From Bacteroidota bacterium (GTDB lineage Bacteria > Bacteroidota > Bacteroidia > Flavobacteriales > Flavobacteriaceae), in the NCBI GenBank assembly GCA_024278565.1, contig JAJRSY010000135.1, positions 1 to 5,632 of the forward strand: DNA of 5,632 nucleotides, written 5' to 3'. Positions 5,583 through 5,632 of this stretch are shown here, in pieces. A program made the translations under genes and the position numbers. How positions within the stretch are numbered: position 1 is the first letter of the stretch; each line of letters begins with the position of its first letter. The notes under the pieces are model-generated. The model was not told where the DNA came from. It did not search any database and saw only the letters and a list, made by a program, of their open reading frames with translations.

Positions 5583-5632
5583 GGGTTCTTGGCTCAGTTG
5601 CCTTTCTTCGGCAGGTTGTGTTCAGAGCATAC
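5583..5632 (+). tRNA. Partial tRNA-like gene with an enlarged D-loop (cut by right edge)
   Basis: The sequence from 5583 reads as a tRNA 5' half. It has a 7-nt acceptor strand GGGTTCT (5583-5589), T8 and G9, and a D-stem GCTC (5592-5595) pairing with GAGC (5625-5628). A26 and the first bases of the anticodon stem follow. The D-loop starts AGTTG and ends GTTCA, which joined directly would give the ordinary loop AGTTGGTTCA. Instead about 19 extra bases (5601-5619) sit between them, making the loop 29 nt. The extra bases contribute to a small hairpin, TGCC (5599-5602) with GGCA (5610-5613). The anticodon lies beyond the window, so the isotype is unknown. It could be a functional tRNA with an odd D-loop, a tRNA pseudogene, or a chance resemblance, although the upstream promoter argues for a real transcript. 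Confidence 0.55.

Noticed and set aside
5598..5614. Hairpin TTGCC/GGCAG with a 7-nt loop read as an anticodon arm (loop TTTCTTC)
   Set aside because: The geometry resembles an anticodon arm, but the D-arm needed upstream in that register has a mismatch and lacks the A14 and GG features. The GCTC/GAGC D-stem reading is better.
5594..5632. Possible C-terminus of a minus-strand protein gene (reading VCSEHNLPKKGN then stop)
   Set aside because: Only 12 codons are visible and they show no family signal. The same bases fit a tRNA D-arm pattern with a promoter in the right place on the plus strand. It stays a fallback if the sequence to the right lacks a tRNA body.

Overview
The window looks like chromosomal DNA of a marine member of the Flavobacteriia (Bacteroidota). 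The evidence is TAnnTTTG-type -7 promoter elements, weak or absent Shine-Dalgarno sequences, a Bacteroidota-style ExbB/ExbD/TonB set and a NhaD-type sodium/proton antiporter. The species cannot be fixed from the sequence alone.

Layout, left to right. (1) Positions 1-548, minus strand: the N-terminal 182 residues of an acyl-CoA dehydrogenase, cut by the left edge. (2) Positions 549-889: a divergent intergenic region with a -7 element for each flanking gene, two TTTCGAA boxes one helical turn apart, and a leader of about 200 nt before the next gene that contains a 16-codon mini-ORF and a 10-bp inverted repeat. (3) Positions 890-2227, plus strand: nhaD. (4) Positions 2259-5522, plus strand: a compact run exbB - exbD - tonB-like - folC with gaps of 9, 3 and 0 nt. 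It follows nhaD by only 31 nt, so all five genes may share a transcript. (5) Positions 5523-5632: an A/T-rich hairpin, a good Bacteroidota promoter, and what reads as the 5' half of a tRNA gene whose D-loop carries about 19 extra bases. The right edge cuts this gene before the anticodon.

How the genes fit together: ExbB and ExbD form the inner-membrane proton channel. The TonB-like protein spans the periplasm with a TolA-like Lys/Ala-rich helical rod and passes proton-motive-force energy to outer-membrane transporters. NhaD also draws on or shapes the ion gradients of the same membrane. FolC is a housekeeping folate enzyme whose GTG start directly abuts the tonB stop codon, suggesting translational coupling. 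The acyl-CoA dehydrogenase is a separate, divergent unit for fatty-acid or branched-chain acyl-CoA oxidation.

Most of the window is ordinary core genome. The most unusual item is the tRNA-like element at the right edge. Next come the structured nhaD leader and the paired TTTCGAA boxes. No mobile element, CRISPR array or clearly new multi-gene system is visible.
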